The notes below the pieces were generated by a model. That model did no database searches. It was given only the letters and a program-made list of their open reading frames with translations, and had not been told where the DNA came from. The position numbers were made by a program, and so were the translations under genes. Shown in pieces: positions 1 through 7,979 of a DNA stretch of 64,000 bases. Source of the stretch: an uncultured Treponema sp. (lineage in GTDB: Bacteria; Spirochaetota; Spirochaetia; Treponematales; Treponemataceae); NCBI GenBank assembly GCA_946615905.1, contig CAMOIE010000012.1:28617-92616 (forward strand), read 5' to 3'. Positions within the stretch are counted from its first letter, which is position 1, and each line of letters opens with the position of its first letter.

Positions 1-139
1 TTGCGGTAGCGCTGGTAGCTCCGAAGTTCCCGCAGATTGCAGTGTTTCGACTTGCTTAACTACCGCAATCTGCGGGAATGAGCGTTAGCGAAGAGCGGAC
101 ATAGCGACCCGCCGAAGGCGGGGACCGCCCTTTTAACGC
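1..139. repeat. GC-rich dispersed repeat, copy R1
   Basis: Non-coding and GC-rich. Positions 78-93 (ATGAGCGTTAGCGAAG) and 97-111 (GGACATAGCGACCCG) recur in reverse complement, in the same order, at 52008-52023 and 51990-52004. The first motif also recurs at 45209-45224. A cccgcc/ggcggg hairpin lies at 108-122. It sits just downstream of uxuA. It is a repeat by recurrence in the window; family and mobility are unknown. Confidence 0.7.
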
Positions 140-1270
140 TTATTTCTTAGACGCTTTTTCAACTGCTTCCCAAAGTCCGCAGATGTAGGCGGCACCGATG
201 GCACGGTCATAGAGTCCGTAACCGGGCATTGATTTTTCTCCCCAAATCTGGCGTCCGTGGTCTGGGCGGATGGGGCCTTCAAAACCGATGTCATAAAGGG
301 CTTTTACGATTTCATACATGTCGAAAGAGCCGTCTGATGAAAGGTGAGCTGCTTCCTCGAAGTCGCGGTCTCCCTGCTTGATTTTCTCGCCAGTCCATGC
401 TGTTACCGCAGAACCGTCATCGCGCTGGAAGGTGTTGAATTTGAGGTTGCGGACATGGGCAAAGTGGATTCTTCCTTTGAGGGCGCGAATCATCTCCGGC
501 AAGTTGTTTTCAGGATTTGTTCCGTAAGAACCTGCGCAGAATGTCACACCGTTGTGGGGATTGTCTACCATTGTCATCATGCGGTTGATATTCTTCATGC
601 AGGTGATAATTCTCGGAAGTCCGAAAACGCTCCAGGCAGGATCATCGGGGTGGATTGCCATGTTGATGTCGTATTTGTCACAGACCGGCATGATTGCCTC
701 AAGGAAGTACTTGAGACGCTCAAAGAGTTTGTCCTCGGTCGTTCCCTCGTACATCTTGAAGAGGTCCTTGATTTTTGCCATACGCTCAGGTTCCCAACCT
801 GGCATTACTGTTCCGTTCATGTCTCCGGCGATTGAGTCGAACATATTTTCGGGATTGATCGCATCAACTGTTTTCTGGCTGTAGGCCATTCCGGCAGAGC
901 CGTCCGCATGGGGGCGGAAAAGTTCTGTTCTTGTCCAGTCGAAAACGGGCATGAAGTTGTAGCAGACAAGGTGGATGTCGTTCTTTCCAAGATTCTCAAG
1001 GGTCTTGATGTAAGCGTCGATGTCCTTGTCGCGGTCGGCAGAAGCTGTTTTGATTGCGTCACTGACGTTCACGCTTTCGATTCCGTCCAATGTAAGACCC
1101 GCGGCTTCAACTTCATCTTTAAGAGCTTTGATTTCTTCAAAAGTCCAAAGCTCTCCGGGCATTTTGTTGTAAAGAGTTGTAATAACGCCTTTTACATAGG
1201 CTGTCTGGCGAATCTGCTGTAAAGTAACGGTGTCATATTTTGAACCGTACCATCTCATTGTCATTTTCAT
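140..1270 (-). CDS. uxuA: D-mannonate dehydratase UxuA
   Basis: Full-length (376 residues) mannonate dehydratase of the UxuA TIM-barrel family, which converts D-mannonate to 2-dehydro-3-deoxy-D-gluconate in hexuronate breakdown. The family signature is seen from the N-terminal MRWYG through the metal/substrate region HPDDP (about residue 205), the FCAGSYG stretch and the C-terminal RPDHGR and PGYGLYDRAIG motifs. The start is ATG at 1270, preceded by a strong GGAGGAG ribosome site. It has its own operator-promoter at 1315-1350 and is separated from the upstream TRAP operon by a terminator. Its partners are the two TRAP transporters, the dehydrogenase and the GntR regulator. It does not resemble the enolase-superfamily mannonate dehydratases (RspA/ManD). 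Confidence 0.95.
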   Translation of the reverse strand: MKMTMRWYGSKYDTVTLQQIRQTAYVKGVITTLYNKMPGELWTFEEIKALKDEVEAAGLTLDGIESVNVSDAIKTASADRDKDIDAYIKTLENLGKNDIHLVCYNFMPVFDWTRTELFRPHADGSAGMAYSQKTVDAINPENMFDSIAGDMNGTVMPGWEPERMAKIKDLFKMYEGTTEDKLFERLKYFLEAIMPVCDKYDINMAIHPDDPAWSVFGLPRIITCMKNINRMMTMVDNPHNGVTFCAGSYGTNPENNLPEMIRALKGRIHFAHVRNLKFNTFQRDDGSAVTAWTGEKIKQGDRDFEEAAHLSSDGSFDMYEIVKALYDIGFEGPIRPDHGRQIWGEKSMPGYGLYDRAIGAAYICGLWEAVEKASKK

Positions 1271-1314
1271 AAAAAATCTCCTCCAAATCAGGGAAAAAAC
1301 TTGCTTTCTGTTAC

Positions 1315-1350
1315 AACTAACATGTTAGTTTGATATTCAAAAATCGTCAA
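1315..1350 (-). promoter_or_regulatory. uxuA promoter with embedded operator O1
   Basis: A perfect 16-bp palindrome AACTAACATGTTAGTT occupies 1315-1330. Read on the minus strand, TTGACG (1350-1345), a 17-bp spacer and TAACAT (1327-1322) form a promoter whose -10 lies inside the palindrome. Bound repressor would block it. The same arrangement recurs at 4474, 7738 and 7891. Confidence 0.8.
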
Positions 1351-1478
1351 GAGAAAAACGATTTTTTATACCCTTTTTACACACATATTTTAAATTTAAC
1401 TAATATAAAGACTTAATCTACAGGACAAATCTTTTGCTTAGAATACACTTTATTTTCAAATTGTCCTTCTTGCCTATC

Positions 1479-1494
1479 AACTAACATGTTAATA
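1479..1494. promoter_or_regulatory. Auxiliary operator O2 (TAACATGTTA core)
   Basis: The core TAACATGTTA is at 1482-1491, centred 164 bp from O1. No convincing -35 is spaced to it on either strand, so it is read as a second repressor site rather than a promoter. Confidence 0.65.
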
Positions 1495-1511
1495 CCAAAT
1501 ATAAAAAAATT

Positions 1512-1553
1512 CCCCGCCGCAGGATTGGAGACTTAGCTGCCCGTGCGGCGGGG
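1512..1553 (-). terminator. Bidirectional terminator downstream of dctM
   Basis: A 9-bp perfect stem (CCCCGCCGC at 1512-1520 with its complement at 1545-1553) is followed on the minus strand by AATTTTTTTTA. On the plus strand it is followed by a T-rich run. It ends the dctPQM-1 transcript before uxuA. Confidence 0.8.
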
Positions 1554-1568
1554 ATTTTTTTGTTTTTT

Positions 1569-2852
1569 TTACATTCCGAATACAATGTTCGGCAGCCACA
1601 TGAAAATCTGCGGGAAGAAAATCAAAATACAGATTTCTGCGAGAACCGCCAAAAGGAATGGCATTGCCTCACGTGTGTACTCATCAATCGGGCACTCAAG
1701 AATTGCGCAGGAAGAATACATAGCCGTTCCGACCGGAGGTGTCATACCACCGAGAGTGACTGTTGTCATAAAGACGATTCCGAAGTGAACCGGATCGACT
1801 CCAAAAGATTTTACAATCGGAAGGAAAATCGGCGTGAGCAAAAGTGTGTTCACAGTTGATTCCATGAATGTTCCGCACACAAAGATGAAGGCTACGATAA
1901 TCAGCATGATCAGGTACTTGTTGGAGCTTAAACCTGTGATGAATGATGACATCGTTTGTGGAACTTTGTCATAGATGATTCCGTATCCGAAGATTGCGCT
2001 TGTCATGATGATAAAGAGAATAACTCCGTTGTCACCGAGGGTTGTCTTTGTAACCTTCCACAGGCCTTTCCATGACATTTCCTTGTAAACGAATTTTCCG
2101 ATTATGAAGGCATAAACAACAGCGAAAGCACCTGCTTCACTGGCAGTGAAAAGACCGAAACGGATTCCGACGATAAGGATGATTGGGAAGAGCAAGGCCC
2201 AGATACTGTCTTTAAGGGCCTGCCAGACTTCCTTCAATGTCGGCGGATTTTCATTCTCAACCGGATAGTTTCTTGTTTTAGCGATTTTCCAAGAAGTCGT
2301 CATAAGGATTGCGCACATCAAGATTCCAGGGATGATTCCTGCAAGGAAGAGCTTACCAATTGAAACTTCACCTGTGACACCATAAAGGATGAGTCCTACT
2401 CCCGGCGGAATCGTAGCTGTAATCAGTGAAGAAATTGAGTTTACGGCGCAGGCATAGCCCTTTGAATATCCACGCTTAAGCATAGCCGGTCCCAAAATTC
2501 TTGTTTCCATGGCGGCATCGGCACAAGCTGAACCTGAGATTCCCCCCATCAATGAAGAGAGAACGCAGGAAACAAGAGCCAGTCCTCCAGAAAGATGACC
2601 TGTAAGAACGTTGGCAAATTTAATCAGGCGCTTTGTGATGCCTGTCTCGTTCATCAAGTTTCCGGCAAGGATGAAGAAGGGAACTGCGAGAAGCGGAAAG
2701 CTCTGCGTGCTTGCGACCATCTTCTGAATAGGCGTAATCCAAGAAATTCCTGGAGTTACGGCAAAGAACATCAGGCTGGAAATTCCGACTGTAAAGGCCA
2801 GAGGGACACCCAAAGCCAATAAAACTACAAATAATATGGCAACGTAACCCAT
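1569..2852 (-). CDS. dctM: TRAP transporter large permease DctM (system 1)
   Basis: A 427-residue, very hydrophobic protein of the DctM/ion-transporter superfamily, the large membrane subunit that couples Na+ influx to solute uptake. The family pattern is clear: the GxPLAFT N-terminus, an N-terminal half with LAGNLMNETGITKRLI, and the C-terminal GGMTPPVG signature. About 12 membrane spans are expected. Its start overlaps the dctQ stop by one base (TAATG), so the two are translationally coupled. With dctQ and dctP upstream it forms one TRAP system. The substrate is inferred from context to be a hexuronate or related sugar acid. Confidence 0.93.
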   Translation of the reverse strand: MGYVAILFVVLLALGVPLAFTVGISSLMFFAVTPGISWITPIQKMVASTQSFPLLAVPFFILAGNLMNETGITKRLIKFANVLTGHLSGGLALVSCVLSSLMGGISGSACADAAMETRILGPAMLKRGYSKGYACAVNSISSLITATIPPGVGLILYGVTGEVSIGKLFLAGIIPGILMCAILMTTSWKIAKTRNYPVENENPPTLKEVWQALKDSIWALLFPIILIVGIRFGLFTASEAGAFAVVYAFIIGKFVYKEMSWKGLWKVTKTTLGDNGVILFIIMTSAIFGYGIIYDKVPQTMSSFITGLSSNKYLIMLIIVAFIFVCGTFMESTVNTLLLTPIFLPIVKSFGVDPVHFGIVFMTTVTLGGMTPPVGTAMYSSCAILECPIDEYTREAMPFLLAVLAEICILIFFPQIFMWLPNIVFGM

Positions 2853-3346
2853 TATTCTGCCTCCACAGCATTGGTATTTTCTTCATCTTTGTTGAAAAGC
2901 AAAGACCACAACTGTTCAGCCATTGTAAGCAACATGCAGACAGATAAAAAGGGAACAGCCGCAGTTGCAAAAGAATAGCTGATTCTCAAAGTCTGATATT
3001 TTCTGAGGTAATTCTGAATGCAGAGGTTTACGCCCCAAATCATGATGAACACTACAAAGGCAATGCACAAAAGATAGGAAAAGATTTTAAGCCCCTTCTG
3101 CAAGCCTTCTGGAAAATGTGAGACCAAAAGGTCAACACCCATGTGCGCTTTGTTTTTCAAGGCTAAGTCCGCGCCAATCATACTTATCCAAATGAACAAA
3201 AGCTGGGAAGCGTCAACGCTCCAAACCAGCGGATGATTTACAACCCGGAGTACGGCAGAAATAAATACCAAAAGAACTATCGTAATCAGCATTACTGTTC
3301 CGACAGAATACTCCGCCCTCTTTATCAAATCGTTAAGTTTTTTCAA
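2852..3346 (-). CDS. dctQ: TRAP transporter small permease DctQ (system 1)
   Basis: A 164-residue protein with four predicted membrane segments, typical of DctQ, the small subunit that bridges the binding protein and DctM. The family features are WSVDASQLLFIWISMIGADLA (about residues 43-63) and the following KNKAHMGVDLL. It lies about 100 bp downstream of dctP across a strong stem-loop and overlaps dctM by one base. Expression is expected to be lower than that of dctP because of that stem-loop. Confidence 0.92.
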   Translation of the reverse strand: MKKLNDLIKRAEYSVGTVMLITIVLLVFISAVLRVVNHPLVWSVDASQLLFIWISMIGADLALKNKAHMGVDLLVSHFPEGLQKGLKIFSYLLCIAFVVFIMIWGVNLCIQNYLRKYQTLRISYSFATAAVPFLSVCMLLTMAEQLWSLLFNKDEENTNAVEAE

Positions 3347-3393
3347 TTTAAAAGTCTCCTCGCGATTAAGCGTCCGTAAGCGAAAAAAAAGAG

Positions 3394-3430
3394 CCGTAAA
3401 CTTTTAAAAGCGACTTTTAAAAGTTTACGG
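3394..3430 (-). terminator. Attenuating terminator between dctP-1 and dctQ-1
   Basis: A 17-bp perfect inverted repeat (3394-3410 with 3414-3430, loop CGA) is followed on the minus strand by CTCTTTTTTTTCG. It lies inside the operon, after dctP and before dctQM. It probably terminates part of the transcripts, or protects the dctP message, so that the binding protein exceeds the permease. Confidence 0.82.
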
Positions 3431-3447
3431 GACAGTTTTCCTGCTGC

Positions 3448-4443
3448 TTACTGGCCGATTGCGCGGTCAATCTCCTTCTTCAATTCGGTCCAGCCCATCT
3501 TTTCATAAGTAGATGCGCTAGCTTCGATGAAGGGTTTCTTGTCAACGTCAACGAAGACCAAGCCTTTCTTAGCCATCTCATCGTTGAACTCTTTTTCCTT
3601 CTGGAGAGTGAGCTCTGTGGCATAGTCGCCGGCAACGTGGGCATCCTGCATGACGATTCTCTGGTATTCATCGGGAAGTGACTGGAACCATTTCTCGCTG
3701 ATTACAAGACCTGTGTACAAGAGGAAGTGCTCTGTCTTTGCGAGGTACTTTGTGACTTCGTTCAAAGAAGAACCGTAAATAGCTGTAGTCTGAGCCTCAA
3801 CCGCATCGATAACCTTGCTCTGGAGTCCTGAGTATGCCTCGCTCCATGCCAAAGAAGTCGGAACAGCTCCCAATGACTTCATGCTTTCCTGTGCGACAGT
3901 TGAACCCATTGTGCGGACGCGCATTCCCTTCAAATCCTCTGGTTTTTCAACGCGGGTATTTGTAAGGAAGTTTCTTGCTCCCTGATACCAGTTGCATCCA
4001 AGGTCGCGAAGCCCATGCGTGGCGAGACGAGAGTCCCATGACTGGAAAATGTTCGTGTTAATGAATTTGCGGGCATTCTCAACAGAGTTGAAAATATAGG
4101 GACCTGTGTAGATTGCCATCTCAGGAACATAGTCGGCAAGCATTCCTGTGTCGATGATGACACCGACGTTTGCGCCAGACTTAGCCTGCTCCAGAACGTC
4201 AGCAGTGTCTCCCAACTGGCTTGACGGGTAAACAGAAACTTTTACGGCACCATTCGTGTCTCTTTCAACATCCTCTGCCATTTTGTTAAGGCCCTGTGTG
4301 ATAGGGTCATTGGCATTCAGAACTGTAGAAACCATCAGTGTATAAGTTTTTTTGCCTGCATCCTTGCCTTCCTTGTTGCAGGAAACAAAAAGCGGCAAAA
4401 CCATCAGAGAGGTTGTCAAAAGCCCCAATACAACTTTTTTCAT
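3448..4443 (-). CDS. dctP: TRAP solute-binding lipoprotein DctP (system 1)
   Basis: Periplasmic substrate-binding subunit of a TRAP transporter, 331 residues from ATG 4443. An upstream in-frame ATG at 4473 abuts the operator and has no ribosome site. The 4443 ATG has AAGGAGG 8 nt upstream and opens a lipoprotein signal peptide (MKKVVLGLLTTS...LFVSC, Cys at about 22). The DctP family core is present, including the KGMRVRTMGS segment, whose arginine binds the substrate carboxylate in known structures, and SEAYSGLQSKVIDAVEAQ. It is the first gene of dctPQM-1, under O3. Proximity to uxuA suggests a hexuronate-type ligand. Confidence 0.93.
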   Translation of the reverse strand: MKKVVLGLLTTSLMVLPLFVSCNKEGKDAGKKTYTLMVSTVLNANDPITQGLNKMAEDVERDTNGAVKVSVYPSSQLGDTADVLEQAKSGANVGVIIDTGMLADYVPEMAIYTGPYIFNSVENARKFINTNIFQSWDSRLATHGLRDLGCNWYQGARNFLTNTRVEKPEDLKGMRVRTMGSTVAQESMKSLGAVPTSLAWSEAYSGLQSKVIDAVEAQTTAIYGSSLNEVTKYLAKTEHFLLYTGLVISEKWFQSLPDEYQRIVMQDAHVAGDYATELTLQKEKEFNDEMAKKGLVFVDVDKKPFIEASASTYEKMGWTELKKEIDRAIGQ

Positions 4444-4473
4444 AGCATATTCCTCCTTGCTATCTGTTGACAT

Positions 4474-4506
4474 CTAACATGTTAGTGTAGAAATAAAAAA
4501 TGTCAA
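4474..4506 (-). promoter_or_regulatory. dctP-1 promoter with embedded operator O3
   Basis: The palindrome CTAACATGTTAG is at 4474-4485. On the minus strand TTGACA (4506-4501), a 16-bp spacer and TAACAT (4484-4479) form the promoter, with the -10 inside the palindrome. Confidence 0.8.
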
Positions 4507-4642
4507 GAAAAAAGTTATTGAAGGTTAAAATGATTTCGAGAGATTTAATTATTTATATTATAATAACTTGTGTCATTTTTATCTAAAATTTTGTTAGTTT
4601 TTTTCTGTTTTTTTTAAAAATTTGCCCCTTTTTGCCCCAATG

Positions 4643-4654
4643 TTGACATGTTAG
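4643..4654. promoter_or_regulatory. Auxiliary, imperfect operator O4
   Basis: TTGACATGTTAG is an imperfect copy of the palindrome, centred 169 bp from O3. No spaced -35 is seen on the minus strand. The rest of the 4486-4687 gap is AT-rich with nothing further recognised. Confidence 0.5.
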
Positions 4655-4687
4655 TTTTTAAGGAAAAAGAAAGTTTTTCCAAAAAAA

Positions 4688-4725
4688 GGCGCAGAAGACT
4701 GGAATAAATCTGAGAATTCTGCGCC
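4688..4725 (-). terminator. Terminator of dctPQM-2
   Basis: A 9-bp stem, GGCGCAGAA (4688-4696) with TTCTGCGCC (4717-4725), is followed on the minus strand by seven T residues. It lies 8 bases after the dctM-2 stop. Confidence 0.85.
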
Positions 4726-4733
4726 GAAAAAAT

Positions 4734-6035
4734 CTAGTTGAACCATCTTAGAGGCACTTGAATCAGGGCCGGGAAGAAAATCAAGGCAAAGACCAAAAGT
4801 ACCTGCAAAACATAATAGGGAATGACTTTTGGAACCAGCTTGTCCATTTTTACGTCTCCTGTGGCACAGGCGACATTCAGAACCGGACCTACCGGCGGAG
4901 AAGTCAATCCCAAAACGTTCGCCAATGTGAATACAACACCGAAGTAAACCAGGTCAATGTGGGCAGCCCTCAAAAGAGGCAGCATAATCGGTGTCATAAT
5001 CAGAATTGTCGGGGTAACGTCCACACAGGTTCCCATCAGGATGATGATTATCTGCAATACGAGATTGAGCAACATCGGATGGGCGACCAAGGGGGCAAGA
5101 GACTGGGTAATCAGCTGAGGAATACGGGAAATTGTCAAAATGTAAGCCGCATATTGGGCTGTGGCTGCAAGGAACATTACTACTGCTGACATTTTTGCGG
5201 CAGAAATGAAAGATTCAAAGATATCCTTTGGCTTAAGTTCCCTGTAGACAAAAATTCCGATAAGCAAGGCGTAAACGACGGCGATTACACCGGCTTCTGT
5301 AGCTGTAAAAATTCCTCCTCGAAGACCGAAAAGAATAATTATCGGCAAAAGAAGTGCCCAGATTCCTTCGACAAGGGAATGAAGAATTTCTTTCGGGGTC
5401 ATTTTTGGTGCAGACGAAGTGATTCCTTCCTTGCGGACAACAAAGAACCATACTACGCACATTATCAGTGTCAGGTAAACTGCAGGAGCAATTCCGCCCA
5501 TAAAAAGAGATTTTACGGAAACTCCGGCCGTTACACCGTAGACAATCATCGGGACTGAGGGGGGCATAATCGGGGCTACGAGGTTTGCAGATGCCAAAAG
5601 ACCTGCAGACGCCTCTCGGTTGTAGCCAGATTTTACCATCATCGGGATTAGGATTGCGCCGAGAGCTGCGGTTGACGCAACTGCCGAGCCAACAAGGCTT
5701 GCAAACATAAGACATGCGAATATTGTCACGTAGCCAAGTCCGCCGCGAAATCGTCCTACGAAAATATTACAAAAGTTGATGATTCTCTTCGTCAGTCCAC
5801 CGCGATTCATAAGTTCGCCGACAAGGATAAAAAAGGGCAGGGCCATCATCGAAACGGAGTCTGTTCCTCGCATAACCTGGGCGGCAACAGTTTGCGCACT
5901 TGTCGCAGATCCGCCTATGGCCAAAGCTGTCGCAACGCCGGAAAGCATAAGTGAATAGGCAATCGGCAGACCGATCATAATTCCAATGACAAGGGCACCT
6001 AAAAATACGATTGTATAAATTGTCACCATTATCAC
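4734..6035 (-). CDS. dctM: TRAP transporter large permease DctM (system 2)
   Basis: A 433-residue DctM-family permease, the second in the island, with the same architecture as system 1 (GLPIAYSLMLSGV N-terminus, LVGELMNRGGLTKRIINF, C-terminal LTSPPVGPVLNV signature) but clearly diverged in sequence. About 12 membrane spans are expected. It is the last gene of dctPQM-2, five bases after dctQ-2, and ends at a strong terminator. Retaining two separate TRAP systems under one operator type suggests different but co-used ligands, for example two uronates or their aldonates. Confidence 0.93.
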   Translation of the reverse strand: MIMVTIYTIVFLGALVIGIMIGLPIAYSLMLSGVATALAIGGSATSAQTVAAQVMRGTDSVSMMALPFFILVGELMNRGGLTKRIINFCNIFVGRFRGGLGYVTIFACLMFASLVGSAVASTAALGAILIPMMVKSGYNREASAGLLASANLVAPIMPPSVPMIVYGVTAGVSVKSLFMGGIAPAVYLTLIMCVVWFFVVRKEGITSSAPKMTPKEILHSLVEGIWALLLPIIILFGLRGGIFTATEAGVIAVVYALLIGIFVYRELKPKDIFESFISAAKMSAVVMFLAATAQYAAYILTISRIPQLITQSLAPLVAHPMLLNLVLQIIIILMGTCVDVTPTILIMTPIMLPLLRAAHIDLVYFGVVFTLANVLGLTSPPVGPVLNVACATGDVKMDKLVPKVIPYYVLQVLLVFALIFFPALIQVPLRWFN

Positions 6036-6040
6036 ACCTC

Positions 6041-6574
6041 CTATTCAGCTGACGCTTCTATTTCTTCTTCCAAATCAGACTTTGGAACCGCGATAAGCTC
6101 CGCAACGGATTTTTTGAAGAAAATCAAGCGAACGATATTAACGATTGAAATCACAATGATTGAAAGGCCTAAAATGAAACCGGCCAGATAAACGCCTGCT
6201 ATCGGAAAGTGGGTTGCGACCCATTTGTCGTGGGCGTTTTGCAGCATAAGTCCCCAACTTCCAAAAGTGAGCAGGTACATTAGCCAGATTATAGTTCCCT
6301 GGATGAGGATGTAGACTAACTTCTGCAAATTCTCTGGGATTTTGATTAAAATTGAGTCGATTAAAAGATGTCGGTTGTCTTTAGCGGCTTCGATTGAACC
6401 GAGATAAACAAGATAAATAAAGCAAAGTCTGGCAATTTCTTCTGACCAGGCAAAACCTTTGTTAAAAAGATAGCGAAGAACGACATTCGCAAAGACGAGG
6501 GTAATCATAACCGCCAGAAAAATGGCAATCAGGATTTCAATCCCCTTGAAAAGTCTGTTTATGAAATTATTCAT
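6041..6574 (-). CDS. dctQ: TRAP transporter small permease DctQ (system 2)
   Basis: A 177-residue four-span DctQ subunit. The characteristic FAWSEEIARLCFIYLVYLG segment (about residues 40-58) and the following DNRHLLIDSILIKIP match the family. It is five bases upstream of dctM-2 and about 95 bases after dctP-2. The C-terminus is an acidic cytosolic tail. It works with dctP-2 and dctM-2. Confidence 0.92.
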   Translation of the reverse strand: MNNFINRLFKGIEILIAIFLAVMITLVFANVVLRYLFNKGFAWSEEIARLCFIYLVYLGSIEAAKDNRHLLIDSILIKIPENLQKLVYILIQGTIIWLMYLLTFGSWGLMLQNAHDKWVATHFPIAGVYLAGFILGLSIIVISIVNIVRLIFFKKSVAELIAVPKSDLEEEIEASAE

Positions 6575-6669
6575 TAAATCCTCCGGGCAGAAAGGGGGCG
6601 ACCTGAATAGTCCGCGGGGTTATAGCGTTTTTTCAGGCAGCCCCAAACGAGGTTATAAAATGAATCAAC

Positions 6670-7671
6670 CTACAGTTGATTTATTTTCTCGATTAAAGCG
6701 GGTGCCCAAGTCTGTTCTGCAAGAAGCTTGTCGGTAAGAGGCTTGATTTTCTGTTTGATGACTTCCTGGTCTGCGGCGGTGCAAGGAGTTACTGTCAGCC
6801 CCTTTGACTTTAGCGTTTTGCGGTCAACGTCAACAGAAGCGATGTAAGCATCCCAGGCCTTTGCTGTTGTTGCCTTTGCAGCTGCTGAAACGACTTTCTG
6901 CTGGTCGGGAGTGAGTTTGTCGTAGAAAGGGGCGCTGACTATGATTTCCAATGTGGCGATGATATGGTTTGTTTCATAAATGTATTTCTGAACCTGATCA
7001 AAGGACTGGCTCAAAACAGTGACCATTCCGTTATCCTGACCGTCTACAACGCCTGTCTCAAGTGCGGAGAAAAGATCTCCAAGAGGGATAACCTGCGCTG
7101 AAGCTCCGAGATTTTCTGCAATTCCAACGTGAATCGGGTTTGACGGCATGCGGAATTTCTGTCCGACAAAATCAGCGACTGAAGTCAGTTTTTTGTTTGA
7201 TGTGAAAGTGCGGGCTGAGTTCGGACCCCATGCGAGCATGTAGGCTTCCGGAAATTTCTTATGGAATTGGGCGTTCAAGTCATCAGCGATGGAACTTGTC
7301 CAGACTTTTTTTGCGTGGTTCAAATCCTTGTAAAGAAAGGGCCAGTCAGAAATCATGCTTACAGACCATTCCTGATTGAATGGGGTTCCCACAATGGCGA
7401 CTTCAATTGTTCCGTTTCGGACTCCATTCCAAAGGTCAGCTTCGTTACCCAAAGTTCCGTCTGAATATACATCGACTTTCACGGCACCGTCAGTATTCTT
7501 TTCTACCTCAGTTTTAAATACTTCCTGAATTGCGCGGCCCATCGGGTGGGTTGCTCCCCAGTTGTCACCGACTTTGATTGTGATAGCTCCAGACTTCTCG
7601 TTGCAGCTTGACAAAAGCAGCGTGGCAGCAGCAGCGGCAATTGCCATTACTTTTCCGGATAAAATTTTCAT
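6670..7671 (-). CDS. dctP: TRAP solute-binding lipoprotein DctP (system 2)
   Basis: A 333-residue DctP-family binding protein. The ATG at 7671 follows AAGGAGG and opens a lipoprotein signal (LLLSSC, Cys at about 23). The ligand-binding arginine region is QKFRMPSNPIHVG, followed by ETGVVDGQDNG. First gene of dctPQM-2, transcribed divergently from the dehydrogenase-regulator operon under operator O5. In the dctP-dctQ gap only a short weak hairpin (about 6663-6681) overlaps the stop, unlike the long attenuator of system 1. Confidence 0.93.
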   Translation of the reverse strand: MKILSGKVMAIAAAAATLLLSSCNEKSGAITIKVGDNWGATHPMGRAIQEVFKTEVEKNTDGAVKVDVYSDGTLGNEADLWNGVRNGTIEVAIVGTPFNQEWSVSMISDWPFLYKDLNHAKKVWTSSIADDLNAQFHKKFPEAYMLAWGPNSARTFTSNKKLTSVADFVGQKFRMPSNPIHVGIAENLGASAQVIPLGDLFSALETGVVDGQDNGMVTVLSQSFDQVQKYIYETNHIIATLEIIVSAPFYDKLTPDQQKVVSAAAKATTAKAWDAYIASVDVDRKTLKSKGLTVTPCTAADQEVIKQKIKPLTDKLLAEQTWAPALIEKINQL

Positions 7672-7737
7672 TGTTTTTCCTCCTTACAATGGAAACAGCG
7701 GTAATTCGGCTGCGTACAGCCGTTCTTCATTTATAGG

Positions 7738-7770
7738 TAACATGTTAGGGCGTGATTTATAAGCCGTCAA
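7738..7770 (-). promoter_or_regulatory. dctP-2 promoter with embedded operator O5
   Basis: The core TAACATGTTA is at 7738-7747. On the minus strand TTGACG (7770-7765), a 17-bp spacer and TAACAT (7747-7742) form the promoter. Its centre is 177 bp from O6. Confidence 0.78.
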
Positions 7771-7890
7771 GAAAAAAATACATTTTTTATAAATAAATTA
7801 TGCGCTAAGTGATAAAATCTTTGTCTGTAAAGAAATAGAATGATGAAATATATGAAAAGAACTGAAAAAAATAATTTTTTTATTTTTTTG

Positions 7891-7925
7891 TTGACATATT
7901 TTTCAAGCCAATGCTAACATGTTAG
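7891..7925 (+). promoter_or_regulatory. Dehydrogenase-gntR promoter with embedded operator O6
   Basis: TTGACA (7891-7896), an 18-bp spacer and the extended -10 TGcTAACAT (7912-7920). The palindrome CTAACATGTTAG (7914-7925) covers the -10. This implies autoregulation of the GntR gene. Confidence 0.82.
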
Positions 7926-7979
7926 ATGAAACAGTGGAAATTCAGGCTGACTTAAAGCGATTTTTCAGGAGGAAATTCT

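Noticed and set aside
4443..4473. Upstream ATG (4473) as the start of DctP-1
   Set aside because: It adjoins operator O3, has no ribosome site, and would put ten polar residues before a lipoprotein signal that starts cleanly at 4443.
6663..6681. Attenuator between dctP-2 and dctQ-2
   Set aside because: Only a 7-bp AT-rich hairpin overlapping the stop, with no clear T-run; too weak to call.
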